A program made the translations under genes and the position numbers. From assembly GCA_011033025.1 (NCBI GenBank), contig WFMF01000611.1, positions 26,392 through 90,391 of the forward strand: a stretch of 64,000 nt of DNA, given 5' to 3'. The DNA is from Beroe forskalii (lineage: Eukaryota; Ctenophora; Nuda; Beroida; Beroidae). The notes under the pieces are model-generated. The model was not told the origin of the DNA and did not search any database. It saw only the letters and a program-made list of their open reading frames with translations. Shown piece after piece: positions 44,822 through 55,879 of the stretch. Numbering within the stretch: the stretch's first letter is position 1; every line of letters begins with the position of its first letter.

Positions 44822-46560
44822 GGGTAAACTCGGAGGAGCACGTAGAACCGGTGGTGGCAGTTTTCCCACAGCAGGTGTTACGACATCTGAGAGGGATCCT
44901 GGAGTACCCACCTGAAAAACATTAATTAACTTCAAATTTATAACTTCAAATTTTCTTACTACAGTCACACTTTTAAATTGGTGAAAAATTAAAAGCAGTA
45001 AAATCTTGAATCTTTGGCTTTATTTAAACTAGTAGGTACCTGGTACATGTGAACGTAAAATTTTTCGAAAATTCAGATAAAATTTTAGATGAAACTGTGA
45101 GCTGCCATAATAAGTGAAATCTACTTGCCACGACACCCAGTGCCTCTTTGAAATCTAATCCATTAGCAAATTTCTGAGATTGTCATTCCTAGATGTCGCA
45201 ACATCTGTGTAATCACTTACCCACTTCCCTATACGATTATAATATGTATGTGAAGGATCCTTCTGCCTATAGTAAAAGTTAAGTTTCACGTATACACTAT
45301 AAAATGTATACTATACATGGTATACCTACACAACAACATTTGCTCAACCTTTCATGTGTTGTTTATGTACTAGTAGAAAAGGTTTATTTAAAGTTACGGA
45401 TTGTGCATCAACATGCTCGATTGAAATTTCCTCATCGCTGCTAATTGAGAAGTCATGATTCTATAAGGCCGGGCAATAGAAATGCTAGCAGTGCTCGCTG
45501 TAGCAAGAACGCATATACGTATGTGTCACTGTGCAGACCGGGCAATCGATGTATGGATCGATGAAAACGCGCTGATTTACTGTTCAAAGTTCATGCGTCA
45601 ACTTTCAATATACCTAGTGTCTTTATCAATATCAATCCCTTGATTGTCCATCGATCGACCGATCTGCTAACATATGCGAACGCAAGGTACAAGGATAAAT
45701 ATTGATACATAAAGATGTGCACAACGCAATTCATTTTCGATGGAATTTGTTTAGAAAGTACTGTGAATTGTGTGTCTTTATCGATCCATGTAAAATCATA
45801 TAATGCGTTTATTCTTCCACGTATTTTGAAGTTTTGAACAGTATCAGTATTTTGAACAGAATCAGTATTTCTTGACCGCGTGTCCTTGAATGACTTATTT
45901 CAATCGAAGTATGGATTTCTTATGAGGTCGACCTGATTGTCGAACTCCTAAGTGCGCGGCTTTTTCATGCACTGCTCAGTAGTGCGCGGCTCACTGGCTG
46001 CTAATGGCAGGCAGTGAGCCGCGCACGATTACACGGTCCATGAAAAGTCACGAAGGTGCGAGGTCGACATGTCCCTGTTTAAGAAAATTTGCACTATGCT
46101 TCATCATGTTGAATTCTGCGATTCGGAAATCCTACGTAGTATTTGATCAGAGATTCTTGCTCATTGGTTTTGAAATGTTAGCGTGGCGTTTAAACCTAAA
46201 ACGGAAAGTTTCCTAATATGCTTTAAGTAAGAATTTATTTCAAGAAATTGGCCCCACCCACCACCTTAACTGTTTTATTAGATCTTTACTCGTAATAGTT
46301 ATTTGGTTGTCATGGTATTGGTTGAAGAATTCTCGCTGTTTTTTAACCATTCTCCAACCAATGCGGGAAATGGTGCTCCTATAACATTCGCTGCTGATTT
46401 ATCGGACGTTCCTAAAACGTGTTAATAAAATTATAGCATTTTCCTGTCAGTATATTGTTAGTGTTAATTAAGTGATTAATTTACTTAATTAAGTGATTGT
46501 TTACCATAGATGGTAGTGAACATTCCTAGTATTTTTCCTCATAGTTCAGAGCAGATTAAC
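44822..46560. repeat. Composite repeat segment X, copy 1
   Basis: About 1.7 kb repeated in the same orientation at 62030-63945. The first 95 bp are, on the minus strand, a fragment of a Penelope-like ORF (LRCRN-like, GKTATTGST). The rest is non-coding and includes a family-B MITE at 45930-46076. Matches run through to the start of palindrome C. Confidence 0.85.
45930..46076. mobile_element. Family-B MITE, copy 3
   Basis: TTGTCGAACTCCTAAGTGCG on the left; on the right GAGGTCGACATGTCCCTG. The centre is the palindrome TGCGCGGCTCACTG/CAGTGAGCCGCGCA. It is carried within repeat X. Confidence 0.75.
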
Positions 46561-46562
46561 CG

Positions 46563-46757
46563 TAATGTGCCGACTCTTTCGTGCGCGGCGGTTTTGCGAC
46601 GCGCGTTGTGCTTTTTGCTGCGCGCAATTGTGCTTTAATACTTTCTGGAAAGTACATTTGCGCGCTATGATTCGCCGTAAAAAGCACATTTGCGCGCAGC
46701 GAAAAGCATGACGCGCGTCATAATACACAGCGCACGATAAGAGTCAGAACAATGCGG
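46563..46757. mobile_element. Family-C palindromic MITE
   Basis: GTGCCGACTCTTTCGTGCGC and GCGCACGATAAGAGTCAGAAC are inverted ends. Inner arms carry TGCGCGCAATTGTGCTTT and AAAGCACATTTGCGCGCA. A remnant right end is seen at about 55875-55900. The window's last 55 bp look like a degraded left end. Confidence 0.75.
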
Positions 46758-47636
46758 TATTGCTCCATGCTGTTATCGGTGCTAATTCAATATTTTTCAA
46801 ACCGATGATACCGGCGTTGTATAAGCTCACCTACAGACCGTCCATTTTCCTAAGCTTGCATAGAATTTGGTTTAGGGAGCAAGTTTAAAACGTTTAAATG
46901 ATATCAGAAAAGAATGTCAATTAGGCTTTTTTTCGCTCTCGGCCCACTCCAGGATGTACATATTAATTTTAGCAAAAAATCTATTTGTCGTTGACTTAGG
47001 GACTGTTCACATCTTACGTAATCAGGGGAGGGAGGGAGTTTCAAATGACTCATTTCAAAAATACCACCACTGCAAACTATCAGGCTGGTTGGTCTATTTC
47101 GGGCGAAGCTGAGCTTATACACCACCGGTTCAAAAGTCATCCTTTAGAACAGCTTTGGACTACCTTTAATATCGATCACAATATAATTTAGCTTATTATA
47201 AGTGTACGCTTAATTAATTGAGCTTACTCTATGATTTATAATTATTGAATTATAATCAGTTTATTTATTTCATTCAAAAATCATATATATTGGTTCCTTA
47301 GCCATTGTTTATTTTCACAGAAAATTGATGTTATTTGGGGTTCTTTGAAGTGCCTTTCGATATATCCTGTGTTTACTGTGTCCATTTGTATACTGAAGGG
47401 TATTGCTTGGGTTTTGGGGAAGAATCGTGCAAAAATTTGCCCAGAATCCCCAAAATTAAGAGAAACAATGAACTTTTGATTCAGGCCGGTAAAGACTGTG
47501 AATCTCAATTAATTCGTAGCTCGACATGGAGTCTTTGTATATCCGAACAAATACATAGGCAAAGCCCGTCGATGGCTTTGACTCTCATTCAATCCATATT
47601 GGCGAGGCATTTGCTGTAGCAAGGCATTTGTCTTTG

Positions 47637-47692
47637 CGCTTGTTTTGGGGATGTTTCGGGCAATCTATCGCCCGAAACATCCCCAAAACAAG
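47637..47692. repeat. Perfect hairpin in segment Y1
   Basis: TTTTGGGGATGTTTCGGGC, an 8-nt loop AATCTATC, then GCCCGAAACATCCCCAAAA. The 19-bp stem has no mismatch, and flanking CAAGGCATTTGTC/GACAACTGCCTTG extends it with interruptions. Confidence 0.9.
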
Positions 47693-48284
47693 TGCAATGA
47701 CAACTGCCTTGCTATAGCTATTGAGATTTAAAGCCTTTGGGGGCTTTATTGTCATCGATGGGCATCTTCCATCAGTAGCACTGACAGAAGAAACCCGTCT
47801 AAGAGAGCGCATTGTGACGCGCCTTACTGCGCGCGCGCGCGCTAACTGTCAATCAGAGCATGAAATTGTGTGCTTTGCATGTTTAAAAAACTTTGAATTT
47901 CGCGCGCGAGTTAAAGATTTCGTAGTCTTTCGCCGATTTTTGAAACGAATTCTGGAAATTTATTAACATGCGTAAAATGTGAAAAATGTAGATAAACGTT
48001 TGCAGGCAGATTTTTGCAAAATAACATGCTTTAGAGAGTTATTCTAATGGTATTTAATGCGTGCATAATTTTGGAAACGTTTGAGTAAGTGGAACAGAGT
48101 TTCTGGAAAAAAAATGGAACAAAAGTGAGAAAATATGTAAACTTAGCACTCGTAAAAATTTTTGGAGCGATTTAAACGGTTTAAAAGACCCGCTAAAATT
48201 GTTGAAAATCGGACATCCTAGGAAGCATTCTGTGTGGCTTTTAGATTTAAAATAACTAAAATAGCAAATAAGTTTTGTATGTTG

Positions 48285-48840
48285 TTAGACCCCGATATGT
48301 CACCCGTACCGATTTGTCACTCGACGTGTAATCAATATGCCACGTGTTCTTACTTCATGTATCCTACAGACGACTAATTTGATTGACTACAGACTTTACT
48401 TCAGGTGACAAATCGGTGCGGATTCCAAAAACTCAAACGCCAGTTTGTCATCCTCGTACCGATTTTTCACTAGAAGTTGAAGTGTACCTCATATAATAAA
48501 ATAAACACTATTGCATGGTACCTTTACCATGAATTACCCTATTCTGTGATATGAATATCGATATAGAATCAATAATCATGCTATCCAGGCACAAACATGG
48601 AATGCAGGAGGAAACCTTCCATAAAATTTCCAAGCAATAGGTAGTGTATTGGGTTCACTTCAACTTCTAGTGACAATCTGGTGTTTGAGTTTTTGGAATC
48701 CGCACCGATTTATCACCTGAAGTAGAGTCTGTAGTCAATCAAATTAGTCGTCTGTAGGATACATGAAGTAAGAACACGTGACATATTGATTACACTTCGA
48801 GTGACAAATCGGTACGGGTGACATATCGGGGTCTAACATA
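48285..48840. mobile_element. Fold-back element with about 190-bp inverted arms
   Basis: Arms 48287-48485 and 48655-48838 are inverted copies beginning GTTAGACCCCGATATGTCAC. Each arm contains several forms of ACCGATTTGTCAC or its complement, so there are repeats within the inverted repeats. The unique centre is about 170 bp. A copy with a nested insertion lies at 57425-58364. No transposase frame. Confidence 0.88.
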
Positions 48841-50644
48841 TGTCAATAAACCCCGACATAGAAACAAATGTGAGATGCAATTCGATGATTAAATTAAACA
48901 TCAGGTATAGAATCTCATCATCACAAATTAATTCAAACTAAATCTCGATAATTTGTAAAAACATACACAGTTGTTATACAAAAACACTATGTAAGATGTC
49001 AATCTGTTATCGTCTCATCGTTGTAACAAAATGGTTAATGTTAATCAATAATCACTAATCAGCAAATTGAGCCTGTAAATTATGTTGTTTCTAGAATAAT
49101 TGATATTTACTCGGATCTTTCATAATAAGTTCTTTCATCACAATAAGTTCTTTCATAAGGTAGACTCTGACGATATCATATTATTATCTATGAATTGTTA
49201 TATTTATAATTATTTTAGAAACCCTAAGTAGTGGTACACAATTATGGGTTTGACAACAACAAGATTTTTGCGTGTGAGGCGTAATATTGCAAAATATTAT
49301 TCCATCTGTAGTTCATTGATAAATGAAAAATAATGAAAAGTTTTATTTCTTTGAAGAATTCATAGTGATGCGATGATCAAATTATGGAATAGAAGAAGAA
49401 TGTAGAAATTTTATAATTCAGACATGAAATTGAAACCTTATTTCGTAATAAAAGATAAGGCAACGAAACTTTGGTGTCCTATTGCAATATAACAGTGTAA
49501 GTGAAGACCTCCAATGTTTTATCTATAGCAGCAAAAAGAATTCCAGCAACAAGTTGTCAAATGCGGAATGTTTTTTTTCTTTTTCTGTTCCCACGATTTA
49601 ATGATCAATAATACAAAGTGAAAGTATTCTCTTGAAAATCATTCTTATCCTGAATTTAATGAAAAAATATCCACAGGTCTTTAATTTTTAAGTGGCATAA
49701 AAAATGAAATTTACGAAAATCATAACTTTCAGATGAAATCAAATCAATTAATTGAATAATCAGCATCATTAAAAATCCATACGAATTTGATTAATTTCAA
49801 TCAAATTATTCCAGAATTAATTGTCGTTCATACGTCGCTGAAGTAAATCAGTCAAAAGGAATGGATCTTTTACTCATGGGGGCTAGATGGATGACTATTA
49901 TAAGTATAATTGCTATGAGTGCTTATCAGTAAAAAGGGAAGGTAGTCAAAAGGTTAGTTGTTAAAAACTGAAAATAATGATCTTAACTATTGGGCATAAA
50001 AGTAGACTTTTCATAAGCCGTTTTGCTACCCTTTTGAAGAAGACACACACACATAATCACATATAAACGAGTTATAGAGCCCTTGCAGGGAAGGCTACTC
50101 AGTTATCACTTACCATGGTCCATGAGACTCAAGACTTCATCTTTTCCTTTCCTTTTAACATTCAATTCAAAACTAAATCCCACCACTTCTCACCTCATTA
50201 ATCAATATCCAACCACAGTCTACACAAACAAAAACACGCGTTTTGACGTCATTACCACCCTTCCTAATCCGAAAACGTCAAATTGTTTTTCACAGCAGAA
50301 ATACCGACACTCACGTGCCCTGAATGTGTGGATGTCACGTGCTATCACGTGTCCCTGAGTGTCACATGACCGGCTCCTAGTAGCCAATGAAATACATGGA
50401 GATGATCAACCATCCAATGACATTGAAGTATGCTGCGTGAGTACCACCCATCACGTTGCTTGGCAACAACTCTTTTTCTTGCGGAGGTTATCGGAACTTT
50501 CGGAAAGTCGGAGGTTCCGGAGTGGCTGCGGAGACGCTCTGATCAGACTGTCCGGCACGTTACGACCTGAAATATGGCACGTTTCGACCTTGGGTTAGGT
50601 GGCACGTTACGACCTGGAGATGGCGAATCCATAAAAAACATATA

Positions 50645-50765
50645 GTTGGGGGCTGGCAAGCAAAGTTACAAAAACTCACTTCCGATGCTTTGAGACTCGT
50701 ATACTGTTAGGAGCGCCGTCCCTCAGGCTTGCAAACCGCCGCGGCGGGCTTGCCAGCCCCCTAAC
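50645..50765. mobile_element. MITE with GTTGGGGGCTGGCAAGC ends
   Basis: GTTGGGGGCTGGCAAGC at the left and GCTTGCCAGCCCCCTAAC at the right are inverted repeats of 17-18 bp around a 90-bp centre that contains AACCGCCGCGGCGG. Confidence 0.8.
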
Positions 50766-50936
50766 ATGTGATAATACACTAACTGGATGCTGAGTAGACT
50801 TTAAAGAGACCGATGGACGTCGCATGGAATTTTCTTACAAACTTCTCGTACTCTTTTATGTGTTCACTGTACACTGCACCGATACGGATAGTTTAGAAGA
50901 GAAAAATACATAGCTCACGTATCCAACACTCTAACA

Positions 50937-51168
50937 GGGGTGTCAGTGTCCGTTTTAATTTTTCTGGTTTTCAGGCTTGTTTTTGGGACAAACCGCACGG
51001 AACGGAAAAATGAACATGTCCGTTTTGTCCGCTTTTCTGTATGAAAAAAAGCGGACAAAACGGGCATATTTTCATGTCCGTTTAGTCCTCCTTATTCGTT
51101 CTTTCTGGTCCGGTTTTACTAGTTTTTTGATTTCCGGACAAAAAGGTGAACGGACAGTGGCACCACCC
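50937..51168. mobile_element. Palindromic MITE with GTGTCAGTGTCCGTTTT end
   Basis: GGGGTGTCAGTGTCCGTT on the left and GAACGGACAGTGGCACCACC on the right pair imperfectly. The centre has GTCCGTTTTGTCCGCTTTT/AAAAAGCGGACAAAACGGGC, a strong hairpin. Non-coding. Confidence 0.7.
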
Positions 51169-51362
51169 AAACTCAAGTGCCTAACTCAAAACATAAATCA
51201 CATACCTCATTCACGTACCTTACTCACTACCCGCATATTGAGTTATTGCATTCATTAGAACCTCCTAATTTCCAACGAACAGCTTAAAATTACAGAATTT
51301 GAGAACCTCTTTTTCCGGAGATAAGACCTTCTTACGCAAGCTTATGTGTATTAAATGTATGG

Positions 51363-51443
51363 ACAATAGGCATCTGGTAATTACGTCATTATCAAGGGTA
51401 ATTTGAATGGAGTGTTGACGGTTGTTGCCTATTTTGTAAACCT
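51363..51443. mobile_element. Diverged family-E MITE, copy 4
   Basis: ACAATAGGCATC and GTTGCCTATTTTGT form weak ends; TTACGTCATTATCAAGGGT lies inside. This is similar to the other family-E copies, with a TTACGTCA core in place of TGACGTCA. Confidence 0.5.
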
Positions 51444-52198
51444 CGTGATGAAGGTACGATTTGTACAATTTCTCAGGACACAAAGCATCATGGAAAAGTA
51501 CTCAAATTACAAGTTAGCAGCAGAGAAAATATAAAATAACTTTGCAGAGGGCTATCTTTGCTTCCTAGCCGGACCTTTTAACACTGCTATGTGGCACGGG
51601 TGTAGCCAGGGAGATGGCGATACAGGCAACGGCCTCCCCCTTTTAGGACAGAGATTGTTAAACTTTTCTAATGATAAGACCTCGGAGCCAAGCAAAATAA
51701 GACATTCAACAGGTTTTGAATGTAACTTGCCGAACCTTTCTAAAAGCCTGGCTACTCCCCTGCTATGTGGTTATCAAAGGGAATGTTATTTTACAGTCCA
51801 GCAAGTTCAGACCACCATGTGATCCAGCTAGACGAAGGAAGTGGTACATAACCATCTTCAGCTGATCTCCGACTTAATCTGCAGGGGCAAGCCTTGACTT
51901 GCTTCGCAGTCTGATTGAAGCCACGGGTGATGGTGCTATGAATGGTAAAATCAAAATATACATGCATTGCTAGACAGCGTAACTGGGTATTAGCTACCCA
52001 CACTGTGGCTAATATACGCCATGTATTTTACCCTCCTAACACAACTACACCCTGCTACTAGAGTACTGTGGGTCATTAGTTAGTGACAAATCAACGCGTC
52101 AATTGAACGTAAACTCGCGCTCTGATTGGTCAATGTCGTGACGATACCAGGGATTCATTGGGTGAACTAATACGCCACCGCATTTCAATATAACTTAC

Positions 52199-54916
52199 AG
52201 ATGTAATGGAAAGCATTCTCCACATTCTGTCCCGTTTTAGCAGAAGTCTCAAAGTAGGTGATTCCCTTTTCTCTGGCGTAGCTTTCTATTTCAGACTCCG
52301 ACACCTGTGGGTCGTACAAAGGTATACACTATACTCTGTACACTATACACTATACATTGTACACTATACACTGTACACTATACACTATACACTATACTCT
52401 GTACACTATACACTATACATTGTACACTATACACTATAACTATAGGTACTCTGTACACTATACACTATACATTGTACACTATACACTGTATACTATACAC
52501 TATGCAGTATACACTGAATACTATACACTACACTGTACACTATACACTATACACTATACACTGTACACTATACACTATACATTGTACACTATACACTGTA
52601 TACTATACACTATGCAGTATACACTGAACACTATACACTACACTGTACACTATACACTGTTAACTATACAATGTACACTGAACACCAGGAGCTCTTCCAT
52701 GAACGTTTTTTGTGTTCTTAAGATTAGAGTCACGTAACAACTATACATTCCATTTTCTTTCTTTTTAAAGTTACGAATTAGCTCATGAGTTATAATATAA
52801 CTCTACAATCACTATGACGGGTGTTACGAATATTTTTGGAAAATTTGGACCAAGGAAAGGCGCGACTTTTGTCTGAATACCTTAAGAGTATTCGTAAGAC
52901 CACTCCAAAGTGGTCGTAGAGTAACTTTGTAATTCTGGAGTAAATTCGTGACATAAAAAGTGAAATGCATAGAAGTCACGTGACTGTACACTTAAGATTA
53001 AAAATACGAAAAACCGTTCATGGAAGAGCTCCATACGCGCAAAAATTGTAAAAAATAACGAAGTATTTGCTATTGAAGAAAAATGCGTATTTTTATACAA
53101 AATACTTGACTTATGAAAACAGAACAATTTCGATAGAGGTTGTTAAAAATGCGACATAATACGTAAAAATTGTTGGGGAGAAAAAAGCAAAATATAGGTA
53201 TAACATAGGTATCACATTTTTTAAAAATACGTATAATTTAACAACTTATACACTATACATTATACACTATACATTATACACTATACACTATACCGTTCTC
53301 TGGTCAGCCAGATCGGACTTGTTTCCAATCAGAACTAGTAACATGTCCTTTGTGCCCATGTCTGTAAGCTCCTTTATCCATCTGTTAACACTGATAAACG
53401 TTTTCTGAAACAATGGAAATGTAATATTTGGTTGGATGTAAGTCGAACTAAAGCCACGGTAGAATTGTGGTAATCAAAACCAATACATGGTATTCTCGTG
53501 ATGGTATGATGCCATGACAAGAGAGTTCTCACCGTAATAGCACGATACTACGATAGGCACCGCCATGAATCGAACCACCAACCTCTCGATTGAAAGAACG
53601 ATGCGTGGATGACTTAACCATAACCAAGGCATGAGGCAATACCAAGTCGTAACTAACCTCATAAGTTATATCAAATGAAATCATAGCTGCGGCTGCTCCA
53701 CGGTAGTACATTGGTGCAAGTGCTCTGTACTGAAATGATAAACCTTCGTTACAAGGACCAATGAGCAAGGTTTTAAATCCTCTGTTCAACTCAGCATGAA
53801 AACTTTTTTAGTAAAACTTAAATCCTGTACTCCATAATTTTCAAATTTTATGGTATGATGTTGGTAGAAATTAGACGAACTGCATACACTATGAAAAAAG
53901 TTGGAATCTTCAATCTGAGGGTGATTTGAAATGTCGATTTACTGATTTCATACCTGTTCTTGTCCAGCTGTGTCCCAGATTTGGACTTTGTATGATTGTG
54001 ACTCCATCTCAACAAGTTTAGCGATGTATGAAGCTCTGAAATGATAAGGTAAAATTAAAATTAAAAATGTGTACTTTTTATGGCCCTGGAATCAAAATTT
54101 GAGAATACCAATCATCATATTCAACCAAGTGGAATTAAACGCATGGTTTGAGACCCATGTTGTGGGGGTTGACACCCACTTAAACCCCGATTAATTAAAA
54201 CAAACGGTCTCTCTGTTCATGGACGATAAAGTTAAGTTAATAATGATCCATAACAAATATCGCCAAACAATCAAAATAACCATAAATCAATAATTCGAAC
54301 ATTCAGAAAATAATAATCATCGTTTATATAATATACCTCTAACAATATTTATCTACTTTAAGATATTTACAAATAAATAAATTTAATTAACGAGATATTT
54401 ACCAATTTTGAAATTGCAAGCAAAAACTAGTAAAACCTTAAAATTATAATGAACGCAATACCAATAACTACTAACCCAACTGTTGGATGCTCTATTTTAT
54501 CCATAAAGGTGTCCTGAACAAATCGTCTTGCTATACAGCTTTTTCCAACTCCAGTGTCCTGTGATAGCATCAAATAAAGATATAGCATTAAAATATGAAA
54601 TATATTGGAATTTGGACTATTGATAGTCCCAATCAATAATTTAAAGGAAGAAGGTACTCTCTTGGCAATATATTTGGTAGCACTCTTGGCCATCAAAGAC
54701 CACATGAGTGCTAAAAATTGAGAAGTCATTTATTTGATAAAAGTGTTCATCTGCCATCTGGACAAGGGTCATCAGATGGAAAAACTGTTGTTCGGCTGAA
54801 GGAAAGGACTAATGGCCAAACACTCATGATAAATGAGTATCAACAAACAATTTAGTATTTACCCCTAGTAAGCAAACTTTCAGTTGTCTCTCATCTTTTT
54901 TCTGTAGTCCTTGCAT
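52199..54916 (-). CDS. Rab GTPase, Rab22/Rab31-like, 3' end not located
   Basis: Rab5-group GTPases of this kind act in early endosome trafficking. Minus-strand exons, all in phase: 54916-54863 (ATG; MQGLQKKDERQLKVCLLG), 54558-54476, 54035-53954, 53729-53658, 53404-53294, 52304-52199. Signature motifs: GDTGVGKS P-loop, WDTAGQE switch II, YRALAPMYYRGAAAA, IGNKSD and ETSAKTGQN. APMYYRGAAAA and KVCLLGDTGVGKS point to the Rab22A/Rab31 branch. The effector loop reads HPTVGASY. The last exon found ends in phase 1 before the hypervariable tail; no exon with a C-terminal prenylation cysteine pair was recognised downstream. Intron 5 carries the ACTATACAC microsatellite. Confidence 0.88.
52318..52690. 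repeat. (ACTATACACTGTAC) microsatellite, main block
   Basis: About 370 bp of TATACACTATACACTGTACAC units starting 14 bp after the exon boundary at 52304. A short block of the same repeat stands at 53245-53293, directly against the donor of exon 53404-53294. The repeat therefore abuts both splice sites of this intron. Confidence 0.95.
53560..53645 (-). repeat. tRNA-derived (SINE-like) sequence
   Basis: On the minus strand TGGTTATGGTTAAGTCATCC resembles a D-arm/A-box. GTTCTTTCAATCGAGAG resembles an anticodon arm, and GGTTGGTGGTTCGATTC is a good B-box. The acceptor ends do not pair. It lies within a Rab intron. Confidence 0.45.
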
Positions 54917-55870
54917 CCTATTATGAGAAATGTGTTAACAGTTAGGGAGATTGTATATTGTGTCTACCTATTCTGACACAGGTAGTCATCTACAGTAACT
55001 AAAGGACTCAAGTTTGTTGGTTAATAATTGGTTAATAAGGGTCACAATCTTATTTTGTTGTGGTAAATTTGCCCTGAAATTGAGAAACAACTGCAAATAT
55101 TAACAGCAGATTGCCCAGAAAATATAACCTTTAGCAAAAATAAAAATATTGAGAAATTTTGTCGAAATTGATCCAAGGAAAAAGGTCACTATTCCCGCTA
55201 TTCTCCAACTCCATAAATTCCAAGTTGAGCTGAGGGAAACCCCTGATCCCAGCTTCTTCTCCACCCATGTTCCACAAATAGGTACCTACCTACAATGCTA
55301 ATTTCAGGCCCTAATTTCTGTATATAAATAAAAAATATTTCGATTAAACAATCAGTTGATCAAATGGAATTGGTCAAATTGTCAATTGATCAACTCCATT
55401 TGAAACACTGAGGTGTTTTACTGGTCCCAAATGACTTAAATCATGGTTGAATAAGCAATGATATAGTTTTTGACGAATAGCTCAAAGATCTTCTGTGTTA
55501 AACACCTCAGTCGAATCAACTGAGGTGTTTAACACAGAAGATCTGACCTCAAACTCTAGCTTCATACTGGATCGACTGATCCAGGTACATGTTTATTAGA
55601 TTTATTGGGCGTATCACTACTCAGTGTTCCTTTCTTTCTTGAATACCTAAACATGTGTTTCATTCGAGGAAAACAAGAAAATTTGAGGAAAACAAGAAAA
55701 TTTATTTTACACAAACAACATAAATATAAATATTAATTGTCAGAGATAAAGATGGTTCCAAAAAACTCAGGTGGTAAAGGATTTGAGTAGTAATGTTGAC
55801 AATTGTTCTCTGTGAAACTGTTCTATAAATTATATTCCTTATCATTTTTGAAACTTGAAATTTAGTTTAA
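54917..55870. other. Rab upstream region
   Basis: AT-rich sequence 5' of the minus-strand Rab gene; its promoter should be here. Apart from the hairpin at 55487-55543, the only repeat noted is a doubled GAGGAAAACAAGAAAATTT at about 55665-55700. Confidence 0.4.
55487..55543. repeat. Perfect 25-bp hairpin with 7-nt loop
   Basis: The arm 55487-55511 (GATCTTCTGTGTTAAACACC...) is exactly complementary to 55519-55543, with loop CGAATCA. Related fragments (CACTGAGGTGTTTTACTGG) occur about 100 bp upstream. It could be a recent palindromic insertion, a MITE core, or a small-RNA precursor. It lies upstream of the Rab start. Confidence 0.9.
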
Positions 55871-55879
55871 CACATGCGC

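Larger units (their letters stand above)
46741..49225. repeat. Composite repeat segment Y, copy 1
   Basis: About 2.5 kb repeated in the same orientation at 55880-58688. It contains a single end of the GGGACTGTTCACATCTTACG MITE, a strong hairpin at about 47637-47690, and a 550-bp fold-back element at 48285-48840. Open frames at 47281-47966 are not conserved between the copies and seem non-coding. Confidence 0.88.
49226..52198. other. Region between segment Y1 and the Rab gene
   Basis: AT-rich, without a recognised gene. It contains the MITEs at 50645-50765 and 50937-51168 and the family-E relative at 51363-51443. Several CACGTG/TCACGTG boxes cluster at 50313-50370. The missing 3' exon or exons of the minus-strand Rab gene should lie here; I could not identify them. 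Confidence 0.4.

Noticed and set aside
46004-46216. Matching ORFs at 46004-46216 and 63389-63598 as a possible conserved small protein
   Set aside because: They match because segment X is repeated; substitutions are not biased toward silent sites by eye, and the upstream parts differ in frame and content.
50359-50455. Possible plus-strand exon ending in GAAGTATGCTGC before GTGAGT
   Set aside because: The donor is good, but there is no convincing acceptor, no neighbouring exon in phase and no recognised family.
52206-52737. His/Tyr/Thr-rich plus-strand ORFs
   Set aside because: Translations of the ACTATACAC microsatellite; the true coding sequence here is the minus-strand Rab exon.
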